64,000 nt of DNA. Source: Tundrisphaera lichenicola. GTDB taxonomy: Bacteria; Planctomycetota; Planctomycetia; Isosphaerales; Isosphaeraceae. The notes beneath the pieces are model-generated. The model saw only the letters and a list, made by a program, of their open reading frames with translations, did not search any database and was not told the origin of the DNA. Positions 43,805-52,590 of this stretch are shown here, piece after piece. The stretch's first letter is position 1; the number at the start of each line of letters is the position of its first letter. Position numbers and translations under genes: made by a program. The stretch is from assembly GCF_051175385.1 (NCBI RefSeq), contig NZ_CP195106.1, positions 5,146,001 through 5,210,000 on the forward strand, written 5' to 3'.

Positions 43805-45556
43805 TCAAAAATGGCCCAAGGTCGAGGCAAAGGCAACAATCCCCGGATCCTTGATCAAGGATGCCAGGGAGGACGATCGGCCCAGATCCTGGATGAACCA
43901 TCGAGCGATCTTGACCTGGCTTGCCTCGGGAGTCCCTTGGAAGTAGCGGAGGACGGTAAAGGGAGAATATCCCTGATAGAGAAGCCCGGCCCAGGCATTT
44001 CGCTCAGTTAAGGAGGGGTCGCGACCGTGCAAATCTCTATAGAATCCTTGGATTACGGTTTCTGGGGTCCCGCCATGCCCAACCAGATACTCGAACGATG
44101 TCATGATCGAGGCTTGAGTAGTTTCATCGCCGATGTCAGCAACAAGTAAGTTTGCCCAGGCGGCCACTCCAGGGTCGGTCTTGAGAACCTCGAGCGGTGT
44201 CGTCCGACCGAGGTAATCCTGAAACCAATGGGCGACTTCGGTGAGTCGACCTTCTGGGGAGGCCAAAATGACCCGAGCAAGCTGGAATCGGGTCACCGTA
44301 CCCGAGTCGTATACTCCCACCCATTGCTGGAGGCCGTAGATATCCGGGGACCTTCCGAGCAACTGTTGGTAAAGCCCGGTCACGAAACCTTGGCCTGAGC
44401 GGCCTTGATTCGCGAAGAATTCATCCGAGGCGAGTAAGGAAGCGCGAACATCGGCGACGGTTGATGATCCCGGATTCAGAATCGGAAGTCCAGCGACAGG
44501 CGCTGCTACCTTCGCGGTCGAGATGCTGGCGGATAATGCGGCGTAGGCATCCACCATTCCACCACTGATCGTCTTTCCGATGAGTGAAGGAAGCGGCTTG
44601 GCTGAGGTACGGATCAACCCGGCAATTTGGGCAGCAGTGCTCGAAGGCCTTTGACCAATTAATAATGCAGCGATCCCGGATACGAAGGCCGAGGACATCG
44701 AAGTGCCTGAGAGCGTGGCGAGTCGGTCTGCACTGACTCCGCTAGGTACATCGCTCAGAATATCGACTCCAGGGGCGGCAACATCAACGCTATTTCGTCC
44801 ATAGTTCGAGAAACCGGCGAGCTTTCCGTTTCGATCGACTGCGGCCACGCTCAGCACATTGGGAAGTCGGTAGCTGGCAGGGTAGTTCGCCACGATGTCA
44901 TTGTTCGATGAATCGTTTCCGGCGGCTGTGACGAAGATGACATTCTTGCTATTTGCATAGGAAATCGCATCACGGAGGGCAGGTGTGTTCTCAACTCCGC
45001 CCCAACTCGCATTGATGACCCGAGCACCATGCCGAACGGCGAAATAGATGGCCGAGATAGCGTCCGAAGTCGACCCACTGCCGGTCGAGTCGAGGAATTT
45101 CAGGGGCATGATCCGCGCATTCCAGTCGACTCCACTCACGCCGTAACCATCATTGCCTGCCGCAGCAATGACGGCCGACACGTGGGTTCCATGCCCTTCG
45201 GTTTCATCATCTTGCACATTATTGTTGCGAGAGACGAAATTCCAGCCATGAATGGCATCAGGATATGCGGGATCGGCAACATTGCCGGGGTTCGTCCAGA
45301 TTTTGCCCGCAAAGTCGGGATTAGTCAGATCAATTCCAGTATCGATCACAGCAACGATCGTCGAGCTGACACCAGTGGTTATCCCCCAGGCCTCGGCAGC
45401 GTTGACATCAATATTGTTTGGATTGTTCAGGCCCCAGAGCTGACCCGAAGTGGGATCATTGGGATAGATCGGTGTCGCCGAGGCCTGGATGACCGAGTTG
45501 GGAACGGCATATACGACGGATGGATTGGACTGGAGGAGCCGGAGAGCTCCATCCAC
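43805..45556 (-). CDS. S8 subtilisin-family protease with DUF4214 repeats (main frame)
   Basis: This frame holds the catalytic part: Asp in VVAVIDTGIDLTNPDFAG, His in EGHGTHVSAVIAAAGNDGYG and Ser in TLSGTSMSSAFVSGIAALL. The C-terminal third has DUF4214-type repeats (FVTGLYQQLLGRSPDIYGLQ, VIQGFYRDLHGRDPSLTERN). The listed start is a GTG within what should be continuous protein: the same frame reads upstream as PEGPDLIRLREGGDVDGALR, and the N-terminus lies in another frame from 45807 (next entry). A one-base loss or sequencing error near 45600 would explain it. If real, the product lacks its export signal. Confidence 0.8.
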   Translation of the reverse strand: MDGALRLLQSNPSVVYAVPNSVIQASATPIYPNDPTSGQLWGLNNPNNIDVNAAEAWGITTGVSSTIVAVIDTGIDLTNPDFAGKIWTNPGNVADPAYPDAIHGWNFVSRNNNVQDDETEGHGTHVSAVIAAAGNDGYGVSGVDWNARIMPLKFLDSTGSGSTSDAISAIYFAVRHGARVINASWGGVENTPALRDAISYANSKNVIFVTAAGNDSSNNDIVANYPASYRLPNVLSVAAVDRNGKLAGFSNYGRNSVDVAAPGVDILSDVPSGVSADRLATLSGTSMSSAFVSGIAALLIGQRPSSTAAQIAGLIRTSAKPLPSLIGKTISGGMVDAYAALSASISTAKVAAPVAGLPILNPGSSTVADVRASLLASDEFFANQGRSGQGFVTGLYQQLLGRSPDIYGLQQWVGVYDSGTVTRFQLARVILASPEGRLTEVAHWFQDYLGRTTPLEVLKTDPGVAAWANLLVADIGDETTQASIMTSFEYLVGHGGTPETVIQGFYRDLHGRDPSLTERNAWAGLLYQGYSPFTVLRYFQGTPEASQVKIARWFIQDLGRSSSLASLIKDPGIVAFASTLGHF

Positions 45557-45579
45557 GTCGCCCCCTTCCCGGAGCCGGA

Positions 45580-45807
45580 TTAAATCGGGACCTTCGGGAT
45601 TCGGGTAATGGTAGAGGCCCGGAGCGCCGACAATATCGAAGCTCTGGCTGAGGCGGTACTCTCAGGTTGGAATCGAACGAGGACACTATTGGATGGCCCG
45701 GGGTTAGGAATCGGCCACATTCCCTCGGCAGGATTACTGAGCACCCACCTCGCTTCGAGCGGCTCGATCTCAAACCTGGAGCGAACGAACCTTGCGCGGC
45801 GTTTCAT
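45580..45807 (-). pseudogene. N-terminal fragment of the S8 protease, LEPR-XLL-type signal, frameshifted
   Basis: From the ATG at 45807 the frame reads MKRRARFVRSRFEIEPLEAR then WVLS, a planctomycete LEPR-XLL-type N-terminus. It continues into propeptide-like sequence (SVLVRFQPESTASARASILS) and stops at 45580 after RIPKVPI. The downstream frame resumes exactly where homologues would continue (IPEGPDLIRL). One missing base in the CCCGAAGG context at about 45595-45602 restores a protein of about 667 residues. Confidence 0.75.
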
Positions 45808-45940
45808 CGGAAGTGTATCCGGATTGCGCAATTGTTGCAGACCACTCGTTGCATCGTCAGGGCAAGCGCGAAGTCTTACGATTGACGAATCTCAACCCGA
45901 TCCATCCGCACTTGGTCAAATCTAGCACATTGATCGAGCT

Positions 45941-46969
45941 TCAGGGCAATGGTGCGGGGATCTGTGCGGCCAATCCGAGTGCGAAGACGAGCGCTGCATA
46001 CTCCAGGGCGGAGAATAAATCAGGCTGATCGGAAGGTTTGTCGAAGGCGGCCCTGAAGACGGTGCAGACCATCAAGGCGAACAGAAAAAGATAGACGAAT
46101 CCCTCGGTATCCGGGATCAAGGCCCAGGTTGTCGAGGCCGTGACGGCCGCTAACCATCGATGAGGTCGAGAGAATGCCTTGAAGGCATGACCACCGTCGA
46201 GTTGCCAGATCGGGATCAGGTTGAAGAGATTGATTACCGCGGCGAGCTTGGCTATCGCGGCGAACATGAGTTGATCTGTCGCGAGAAAGAGACCATAACA
46301 GATCAGGACCGAGCCAAGTCCCCAGAGCGGCCCGGCCAGTCCGACCTGAGCCTCTTCCCGGGGATTAGACAATCGCTGGCGGGCGCGGATCACTGCCCCG
46401 ATTCCAGGGATGAACATCGGAGCATCGGCCTTGATGCCGTATCTTAGGAGGGCCGCCACGTGGCCCATCTCGTGAATGTAGGTTGTCAGGACCAGTCCAA
46501 TCGCGAATGGCCAACCCCAAAGAGTCCAGTACGCTCCGACGGTGATGAACATCGAGAGAAGTGTGCTTGCCTTTGTCAGTCCCAGCAGGAGAAACTTCCC
46601 CTTCCCCAGGATCATCAACGCAAACGTCCCAAGCCCCGCGGCCTTTCCAGTCCAGGACGATGAACCTTGAACTGATGGCGATCGAGCCTCGGGTGAAAAA
46701 TCAGCCTTCATTCCCAGGTCAGCGACCTTCGAGGAGATTGCCGCGAACTGTTTGGAATTCGCAGGCAAGAGTTCCAGAGTAGCCCTCCAGGAAATCAAGG
46801 CCTGCGTCCATTGTTCTGATGTCTCGGCCGAGTTGGCCTCCTCGGCCAGTCGCTTGAGTCTCTCGGCGTGAACCAGCCTATGGCAGCTAGGACAGACCAG
46901 AAAGTGAGCTGCGACCTGGGTACCGCAATCCGGACAGTCAATGGCCGGAACTTTTCGGGTTTCAAGCAT
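45941..46969 (-). CDS. Site-2 protease-type (M50) membrane metallopeptidase with zinc ribbon
   Basis: The 342-residue protein starts with a zinc ribbon (CPDCG...CPSCH) and an alpha-helical segment. The M50 membrane core follows, with the zinc motif YIHEMGHVAALLRYG and the third-ligand motif IWQLDGGHAFKAF, five or six helices in all. Such enzymes cleave within membranes, often to release regulators. The ATG at 46969 overlaps the upstream gene's stop by 8 bp, which argues for this start over one at 47005. Both coupled genes encode zinc-ribbon membrane proteins. Confidence 0.85.
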   Translation of the reverse strand: MLETRKVPAIDCPDCGTQVAAHFLVCPSCHRLVHAERLKRLAEEANSAETSEQWTQALISWRATLELLPANSKQFAAISSKVADLGMKADFSPEARSPSVQGSSSWTGKAAGLGTFALMILGKGKFLLLGLTKASTLLSMFITVGAYWTLWGWPFAIGLVLTTYIHEMGHVAALLRYGIKADAPMFIPGIGAVIRARQRLSNPREEAQVGLAGPLWGLGSVLICYGLFLATDQLMFAAIAKLAAVINLFNLIPIWQLDGGHAFKAFSRPHRWLAAVTASTTWALIPDTEGFVYLFLFALMVCTVFRAAFDKPSDQPDLFSALEYAALVFALGLAAQIPAPLP

Positions 46970-47663
46970 GGTCGGTCGTCCCGTCGAACGAGCTCTCCGA
47001 CTCACCTTCCTCGATGAGATATGGGCCTGTGACGATTAACTTCAGCTTGACATTCATTTTCCAGGCCTGCCAGAGAGCGAAACCAATGATCGCGACCGAA
47101 ATGACGCTTTCACGGGCACTCGCCACCGGAACAATGATCGTCAAGAAGACGAAAAGGATCGCCTGGCTGACGATGTCGGCCTGAAAAATTGGGTTCGCGG
47201 CCTGATTGTTTTCCAGGAAACCGAGAGATACGTAAGTGGCCCCGATCGCCAGATAGGTGAGGAAGATCGCCGTCATCTGGTAGATTAAGCCGCCACGATT
47301 ATCGCTCCCGACTCGGACCGCGCGGCCGATGAGATAGCCGACAAAAATCGAGATGAGCGACAAGTCGTAATGAGTGATTCGAATCGAGGCCACGTAGGCC
47401 AGCGTTCCGATCATTCCTGCACCGGTTCCGAAAGCGAGCGATCGGAAGAATCGAACGGCCCCCGAACCATCTCGAAGCTTGCTTTCGATGGCCTGCTTAC
47501 ATGGCTCGCAGACGATCGTTCCATTAATTTCGAAATATTGGTCAATGATGGTTTGTTTGCAGGCTGCACAGCCGACGACCGAGGGTGGGGCCTGATCATA
47601 TTCGGCCTGAATAAATTGGAGGCCATCGGCCTCGGGCGAGCTGGGATCGTTCCCACTCGACAT
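46962..47663 (-). CDS. Membrane protein with N-terminal double-CxxC zinc ribbon
   Basis: The 233-residue protein begins with a soluble zinc-binding module, CAACKQTIIDQYFEINGTIV then CEPC, at about residues 30-55. Five or so membrane helices follow (FGTGAGMIGTLAYVASI, LIYQMTAIFLTYLAIGATYV, ILFVFLTIIVPVAS, SVISVAIIGFALWQAW) and an acidic tail. I recognise no function. The ATG at 47663 follows GGGAAG. Coupled by an 8-bp overlap to the M50 protease, of which it may be a partner or substrate (inference). Confidence 0.65.
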   Translation of the reverse strand: MSSGNDPSSPEADGLQFIQAEYDQAPPSVVGCAACKQTIIDQYFEINGTIVCEPCKQAIESKLRDGSGAVRFFRSLAFGTGAGMIGTLAYVASIRITHYDLSLISIFVGYLIGRAVRVGSDNRGGLIYQMTAIFLTYLAIGATYVSLGFLENNQAANPIFQADIVSQAILFVFLTIIVPVASARESVISVAIIGFALWQAWKMNVKLKLIVTGPYLIEEGESESSFDGTTDHA

Positions 47664-47781
47664 CGTCTTCCCTTCCCCGGGCGGCGTGATCCCGGCTCGT
47701 ACTGAATTCTCGATCAAGTCTTACGAGCATGATAGCAGATGGACGAACGGACCGGCCACGAGATTCAAGGGGCGAGGACAT

Positions 47782-49113
47782 TCATTTCTCAATTCTAGAC
47801 TTGCCATCCCAAATTCGTTGAAGGCGCCTGGCCACAATTTTTGCCCAGAGTTCTGAACCGATCGGGGAAAGGTGATTATCCCCCGCGAGGTGGCGATTGA
47901 AGAGTGGGCTGTTCGAGAATGGTTTCCCAGCCCGGATCGCTATATTGCGTAGTCGAAGGTGCTCGTCAGTGAATTCTTCCAGGGGATTGACGTAGTTAAG
48001 GCCTGAACCTTTATAGATCGAGGTGAGCTTGCCGGGATACACGCTCTCGTCTCGTCGACCGAGCATATCATCCTCGCGAGTCAAGGGTACTACAAGTGTC
48101 GTCAGGGCACGGGTCCGGCAAAACTGGAGGAGCTCACCGAGCCAGTAATCACTCTCATCCCAGTTCGCAGGCTTGGTCACGTCGCCGAAGTCGTTCCCGC
48201 AGATCCCTATGATGACGAAATGAGGACGAAAGCGGCCAAAGTAAGCGACCAAGGTGTGATAGTACTGCTCGATGGAATATCCTAGATGTCCTGTGTTCAG
48301 AATCGAGACGGACACCCCCAGATTGTTATGGAGCATCGTTTCTAGGCGTGCAGGTGGAGAGTCGGAATCCCCCACGAGGAGGCCTTGCATATTCGAGTCG
48401 CCCAGGACAATGCCGCGGACCGCAGCTTGACAATCGGGCTCAGGGCCTCGGCATCCCCAGGAATTAGTCGTCTGAACCGACTCGGGGACAATCCTGCCTC
48501 CGACCGCCCGTCCCAGTCTTCGAGCCTCGATGGTGTCTGGGATCTCGAACATCGCCTGAACCTTCTCGATCGTCAGATCAATCATCCATATCGACCGAGT
48601 GTTGGGCTTGAGTCGATAAGAGCGTCCCGAATCATCCGGTTCGAAGACTTTTGAGGACAAGGCGAGAGTCCAGTCGAAATTCCCCCAACGAATCACCGCC
48701 GAATCTCGATCCATCCCGATGACCCGGAAGAACTCCTGCATCGTCGGTCCCTTTTCCTGGGCGACCTGTTCCAGGAATCCGCGGGTCAATTCGATCCCTC
48801 GGAGTCGTTCCTGGTGATGCCTGGCCTCGATCTCGTCACGATCGACGGGCAATCCAATAACCGATCGAGCTGAATCCTTGGCGAATTCCGTGGAGAATCT
48901 AAGGGCTCGACGACCGGCCGAAGTGCCTACCATCAAGCCGAATAACGAAATTCCGGTCATGACCAGAATCGTTCGCCTGAAGGCTCGATCGAGTCGAATC
49001 GATCGCTCGGCGAAGGGAAGGAAATTTTGCCGAAGGCCATCAACTCGGCGTCGGCGCAACATTCTTGATACCTCGGGCCGTCTGACTCGAACGAGAAGGC
49101 GGTAAAGCCTCAA
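47782..49113 (-). CDS. SGNH/GDSL-type hydrolase with N-terminal membrane anchor
   Basis: The 443-residue protein has a very basic N-tail, one membrane helix (TILVMTGISLFGLMVGTSAG) and an SGNH domain in the C-terminal half. Block I is GIVLGDSNMQG with the Ser, block III is IIGICGNDFGD, and the catalytic Asp-x-x-His is GDNHLSPIG. These enzymes hydrolyse esters on sugars or lipids, and some AlgJ/X-like members modify exopolysaccharides. The start is a TTG overlapping the nikR stop (TTGA), so it is coupled to nikR; an internal ATG 17 codons later is an alternative. Confidence 0.8.
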   Translation of the reverse strand: MRLYRLLVRVRRPEVSRMLRRRRVDGLRQNFLPFAERSIRLDRAFRRTILVMTGISLFGLMVGTSAGRRALRFSTEFAKDSARSVIGLPVDRDEIEARHHQERLRGIELTRGFLEQVAQEKGPTMQEFFRVIGMDRDSAVIRWGNFDWTLALSSKVFEPDDSGRSYRLKPNTRSIWMIDLTIEKVQAMFEIPDTIEARRLGRAVGGRIVPESVQTTNSWGCRGPEPDCQAAVRGIVLGDSNMQGLLVGDSDSPPARLETMLHNNLGVSVSILNTGHLGYSIEQYYHTLVAYFGRFRPHFVIIGICGNDFGDVTKPANWDESDYWLGELLQFCRTRALTTLVVPLTREDDMLGRRDESVYPGKLTSIYKGSGLNYVNPLEEFTDEHLRLRNIAIRAGKPFSNSPLFNRHLAGDNHLSPIGSELWAKIVARRLQRIWDGKSRIEK

Positions 49114-49568
49114 TCGTGGGTATGGTCATTATCGTGGTGGTGGTGTCCCGCCTCGATCGGCATAGCCGAGGCCAACACGAGGCGACCCGTCTCAACTCCT
49201 TTCGTGCCAATCAGGCCGTCGGCAAGTTCACGAATTCGCTTGGTCGTACCACGTAGCAGGATCACCTCCAGGCATCGCCTGGCATCGAGATGGACGTGAG
49301 TGGTCGTCACGACACAATTCAGATGCGAGTGTTGGAGTTCGGTGAGATGTTCCGCAACTCGGCCGCCATGATGGTCGTAGATCAGAGTTACTACTCCCAT
49401 CGCCTCGCCATCGTCGGCGGCTACTGCATCCTCGATCAAGGCGGCCCGCATCAGGCCCCGGACCGCTTCGCTACGATTGGAATAACGATGTTCCTCGCGA
49501 TAACGGTCGAATCTGTCGAGGAGTTCGCCACCAATCGCGACGCTGAACCGAACGAGGGGCTCCTTCAC
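49110..49568 (-). CDS. nikR: NikR nickel-responsive transcriptional regulator
   Basis: The 152-residue protein has an N-terminal ribbon-helix-helix domain (LVRFSVAIGGELLDRFDRYR, SNRSEAVRGLMRAALIED). The nickel-binding ACT-like domain has the ligands in HSHLNCVVTTTHVHLDARRC followed by LEVILLRG, and the tail is His-rich (HHHHDNDHTHD). NikR represses or activates nickel uptake and nickel-enzyme genes when Ni(II) is bound. The GTG start at 49568, after AAAGG, fits the family N-terminus; an open frame to 49730 would add 54 unrelated residues. No nickel transporter is adjacent. Confidence 0.9.
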   Translation of the reverse strand: MKEPLVRFSVAIGGELLDRFDRYREEHRYSNRSEAVRGLMRAALIEDAVAADDGEAMGVVTLIYDHHGGRVAEHLTELQHSHLNCVVTTTHVHLDARRCLEVILLRGTTKRIRELADGLIGTKGVETGRLVLASAMPIEAGHHHHDNDHTHD

Positions 49569-49641
49569 GTTAGGACCTTTCGGAACGAGGGGGCGATCGT
49601 GGAGTTCCCACTTCCACCATCGCCCATCGGCCTGACTTGGT

Positions 49642-50805
49642 TCAAGAGGACTTGGGAACCTCGACCCAATCCCCTTCTTTCTTGGCGCTAGCGACTGCCG
49701 CTTCGATGAAAGCCATTCCGGCCACGCCATCAGCTATTCCGGGGTGTGGGAACGGAGCCGGGACCGACTCGCCTTGCTTGTCCCGAATGGCAAGCTGGAG
49801 AGAGAGATGTAGGTTGGCGAGCGCCTCATGGAAACCTTCGGGATGCCCCGAGGGAACCCGGATGTAAGGTTTGATCGAGACCGGGAAGTAATCGTATTCT
49901 GCGCCGAGCCGGTACATCTTCAGAGGTTGACCACCGGTGTAATGCTTCAGATTGTGGTGGTCGGTGATCGACCATTCCAAGGTTCCCTTGGTCCCACTGA
50001 CCCGAAATCCGTTGTCATTCTGGGCGCCAATCGTGATCTGCGAGGCGGCAATGGTGGCGATCCCGCCGTTCTCGAGTTCGGCCAGTACCGTGAAATCATC
50101 GTCGAGGGCTCGACCTTTGACGAAGGTTGTCAGACGAGCTTGAACTCGGGTTGCGGAAACCCCGCCCACGAATCGAACGAACTCGTAAGCGTGAGTCCCG
50201 ATGTCGCCTCCGCAGCCAGAAGCTCCGGCCTTGGCCGGATCGACTCGCCAGGCTGCTTGCTTCTGGCCATCGGTTTCGAGACTGGTCGCCAGCCAGCCTT
50301 GAGGATACCAGGCCTCCACTTTGCGAACATCGCCGATCGCGCCATCGGCGACCAAGACCTTCGCGAGCATGACCATCGGGAAGCCGGTGTAGGTATAGGC
50401 GACACCGAACGGAGTGTCGGTCTCGGTCGAGGCCTGAAGGAGCCGCTTTGCCTCATCGAGCGTGGTCGTCAGGGGCTTCTCACACATCACGCCGATTCCC
50501 GCCCGCGCCGCGGCATCCGCCGGCCCAAAATGGGCATCATTGGGCGTCACGATGGTGACATAATCGATCCGCTCGGATTGCGGAAGCGCCGACTCGGCTT
50601 TCATCATCGACGGCCAGTCGCCATACCCTCGGGTAAAGAAAAGTTCCTTGGCGGATTCGATCGACTCGTCGGGCTTGCTCCGAAGGGCTCCGGCGGTCAG
50701 TTCGGCCGCGTTGTCCATCAGGATCGCCCGACGGTGAGGTGCCCCGAAGAAATTGGCCGGCCCGCCACCGCCAACCATTCCCACTCTCAGCTTCCTTCGG
50801 CTCAT
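49642..50805 (-). CDS. Gfo/Idh/MocA family NAD(P)-dependent oxidoreductase
   Basis: The 387-residue enzyme has an N-terminal Rossmann domain (LRVGMVGGGGPANFFGAPHR) and the family signature VMCEKPLTTT containing the catalytic Lys. The substrate-domain block GCGGDIGTHAYEFVRFVGG carries the Asp-x-x-x-His. These proteins oxidise or reduce sugars and cyclitols; many planctomycete paralogues are uncharacterised. The ATG at 50805 has GAGGGGGA about nine bases ahead. It lies 73 bp upstream of nikR on the same strand. Confidence 0.88.
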   Translation of the reverse strand: MSRRKLRVGMVGGGGPANFFGAPHRRAILMDNAAELTAGALRSKPDESIESAKELFFTRGYGDWPSMMKAESALPQSERIDYVTIVTPNDAHFGPADAAARAGIGVMCEKPLTTTLDEAKRLLQASTETDTPFGVAYTYTGFPMVMLAKVLVADGAIGDVRKVEAWYPQGWLATSLETDGQKQAAWRVDPAKAGASGCGGDIGTHAYEFVRFVGGVSATRVQARLTTFVKGRALDDDFTVLAELENGGIATIAASQITIGAQNDNGFRVSGTKGTLEWSITDHHNLKHYTGGQPLKMYRLGAEYDYFPVSIKPYIRVPSGHPEGFHEALANLHLSLQLAIRDKQGESVPAPFPHPGIADGVAGMAFIEAAVASAKKEGDWVEVPKSS

Positions 50806-51000
50806 CGCTCTCATTCCCCCTCGATATTCCATGAAGGACCGGAGAGCGTCACTATAGCCGGGTCCTTCCCGCCCGCAAGGGACCAGGGAAAACCTCGAGT
50901 GAGCTGGTCCCTGAGAAGAGGTAAATCCCGGAACCTGGAATAATCGAATTGGCCTCGAGGGAGTGAGTCCCGGAGCGAGGTTCGTCGATCGATACTGGCC

Positions 51001-52590
51001 TCATCTCGAACCTGGAGAGAGTGAGATCTCTGTCTTCCGAGTATCTCCGGTGGCCGCGAACAACTCGTGTCCGTAAGTCATTAATCTCGAGGCCTCAAAC
51101 AAATCCAATCCCACCTGATTCCTTTTTGTCGGATTCGCTTCGGATCGGATCCAGGAAGTGGTTGCCGGAGAACGTTGCGGAGATTCCGTGATTTCCAATC
51201 CCGACCCGAATTGCTCCTGAGCGATCAAGGGATGAACCACCTCGGCGATGTTCCCCGAGCAGAATGCCCTTTGGAGAGTACAGTCCGCCAAGGCATTCGC
51301 AATTGAGGCCATGATCATTCCCTGGTCAATAGACAGTACCGACTCGGCGACCTGGCCGGAAATGACATCGACCGAGTCGAAAAATCCGTTCTCCCCGTAA
51401 GCATGGAAGCGAGTGGCGAGGACATTGATATTCCTCATCGCCTCGCGAGGGGCGAACGAGAGGGCGAGAAACGAAGCGTGAGGTGTGATCACCGTCTCGC
51501 CTGCCGGATCAGCGTTGCGACCATCGACACTGAGTGGAGGTACTCCGTAGACTCGATATCCGCCCCCAGGGATGCTCGAAGGCGATGCCCCCCAAGCGGC
51601 TAGTCTGTCGTCTCCGAGGGCGTAATCGATGGATGCCCGAACGTATAGAGGGTGATTCACGCCCCAGGCTCGTGGTGCCCATTCCGCTTCCGGGATGAAA
51701 AGCGATACCATCAAGGCTTCAAACATCGAGCCATCCCAACTCGGTACGACCTTGATGCCTCGGTGCTTTCGATAGCCTTCCTCAACATCGACTCCGAAGT
51801 ATTTCCGCACCTCGCCGCGGCAGCCTGGGTAGACGGCGCCTGTTTCGGGCGTTCGATAGCGAGCCATCCTGTAATAGTGCTCGGGCGGGACCTGGCCTCG
51901 GGCAATTGCGATGTAACTCGCGATTCGAGTCTCGGTGTTCAATATTCCATAGTGAAAAGTAGCATAGGTGTTGTCGTCGGGATAGTAACCCCCTCGTAGT
52001 AAACCCGGATGCATGCTCGGATTGGCAGGGTTATAAGGGTCGAAGAAAAAGCCGAAATTCATCGGCTCGAGCAGACGATCCGCAGTCACTCGAAAGTTGG
52101 GCCGAGCGTTGCGGATCATGATAAGTGCTGCGGCCAACCATCCATTGTCGACCGTGGAGAGAAAAGGGCGAACCGGACCTCCGCCGGGTAAGGATTTCAG
52201 CGTGGAACCATTTCGAGGATCATACCAATTGAAAAAAAAACCGTGAGAACGTTCCATTCCCTCCAAAGTCGAAAGTGTTCGACCGAGGCGTAAGGTCGCT
52301 TCTTCGGTAGGAATAATTGCAAGATCTTCGGCGGCAAGGATGCTCCATAGATAGGCCGCGATGTCCGAGGGTGAGGAGTAGTAAGCCAGCGTCCAACTTT
52401 CTCCTGTCCTGGACATCAAGTCGGCAGGTAGCCCGCTAGGGAGTGCCAGAGCGTCGAAGGATTTCCAGGTGTCCCTGGCGTATCCACCAAGAATTGCGCG
52501 GTCGGCAGGACCGAGATCGATCTCTCCTGCCACGGCCAACATGTGGAAGTTCACCAGGACCAGCAAGGCCAGAAGCCTGGATCGAGTCAT
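51001..52590 (-). CDS. Exported glycoamylase-like / DUF3131-type protein
   Basis: The 529-residue protein has a signal peptide (LLALLVLVNFHMLAVAGE). An alpha/alpha-toroid enzyme domain follows with STVDNGWLAAALIMIRN, VVPSWDGSMFEALMVSLFIP and ETVITPHASFLAL. The WDGSMFE block is typical of the glycoamylase-like family that acts on beta-glucans or related polysaccharides. Substrate is not deducible. GGAGGA precedes the ATG. The length is normal for the family. Confidence 0.75.
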   Translation of the reverse strand: MTRSRLLALLVLVNFHMLAVAGEIDLGPADRAILGGYARDTWKSFDALALPSGLPADLMSRTGESWTLAYYSSPSDIAAYLWSILAAEDLAIIPTEEATLRLGRTLSTLEGMERSHGFFFNWYDPRNGSTLKSLPGGGPVRPFLSTVDNGWLAAALIMIRNARPNFRVTADRLLEPMNFGFFFDPYNPANPSMHPGLLRGGYYPDDNTYATFHYGILNTETRIASYIAIARGQVPPEHYYRMARYRTPETGAVYPGCRGEVRKYFGVDVEEGYRKHRGIKVVPSWDGSMFEALMVSLFIPEAEWAPRAWGVNHPLYVRASIDYALGDDRLAAWGASPSSIPGGGYRVYGVPPLSVDGRNADPAGETVITPHASFLALSFAPREAMRNINVLATRFHAYGENGFFDSVDVISGQVAESVLSIDQGMIMASIANALADCTLQRAFCSGNIAEVVHPLIAQEQFGSGLEITESPQRSPATTSWIRSEANPTKRNQVGLDLFEASRLMTYGHELFAATGDTRKTEISLSPGSR

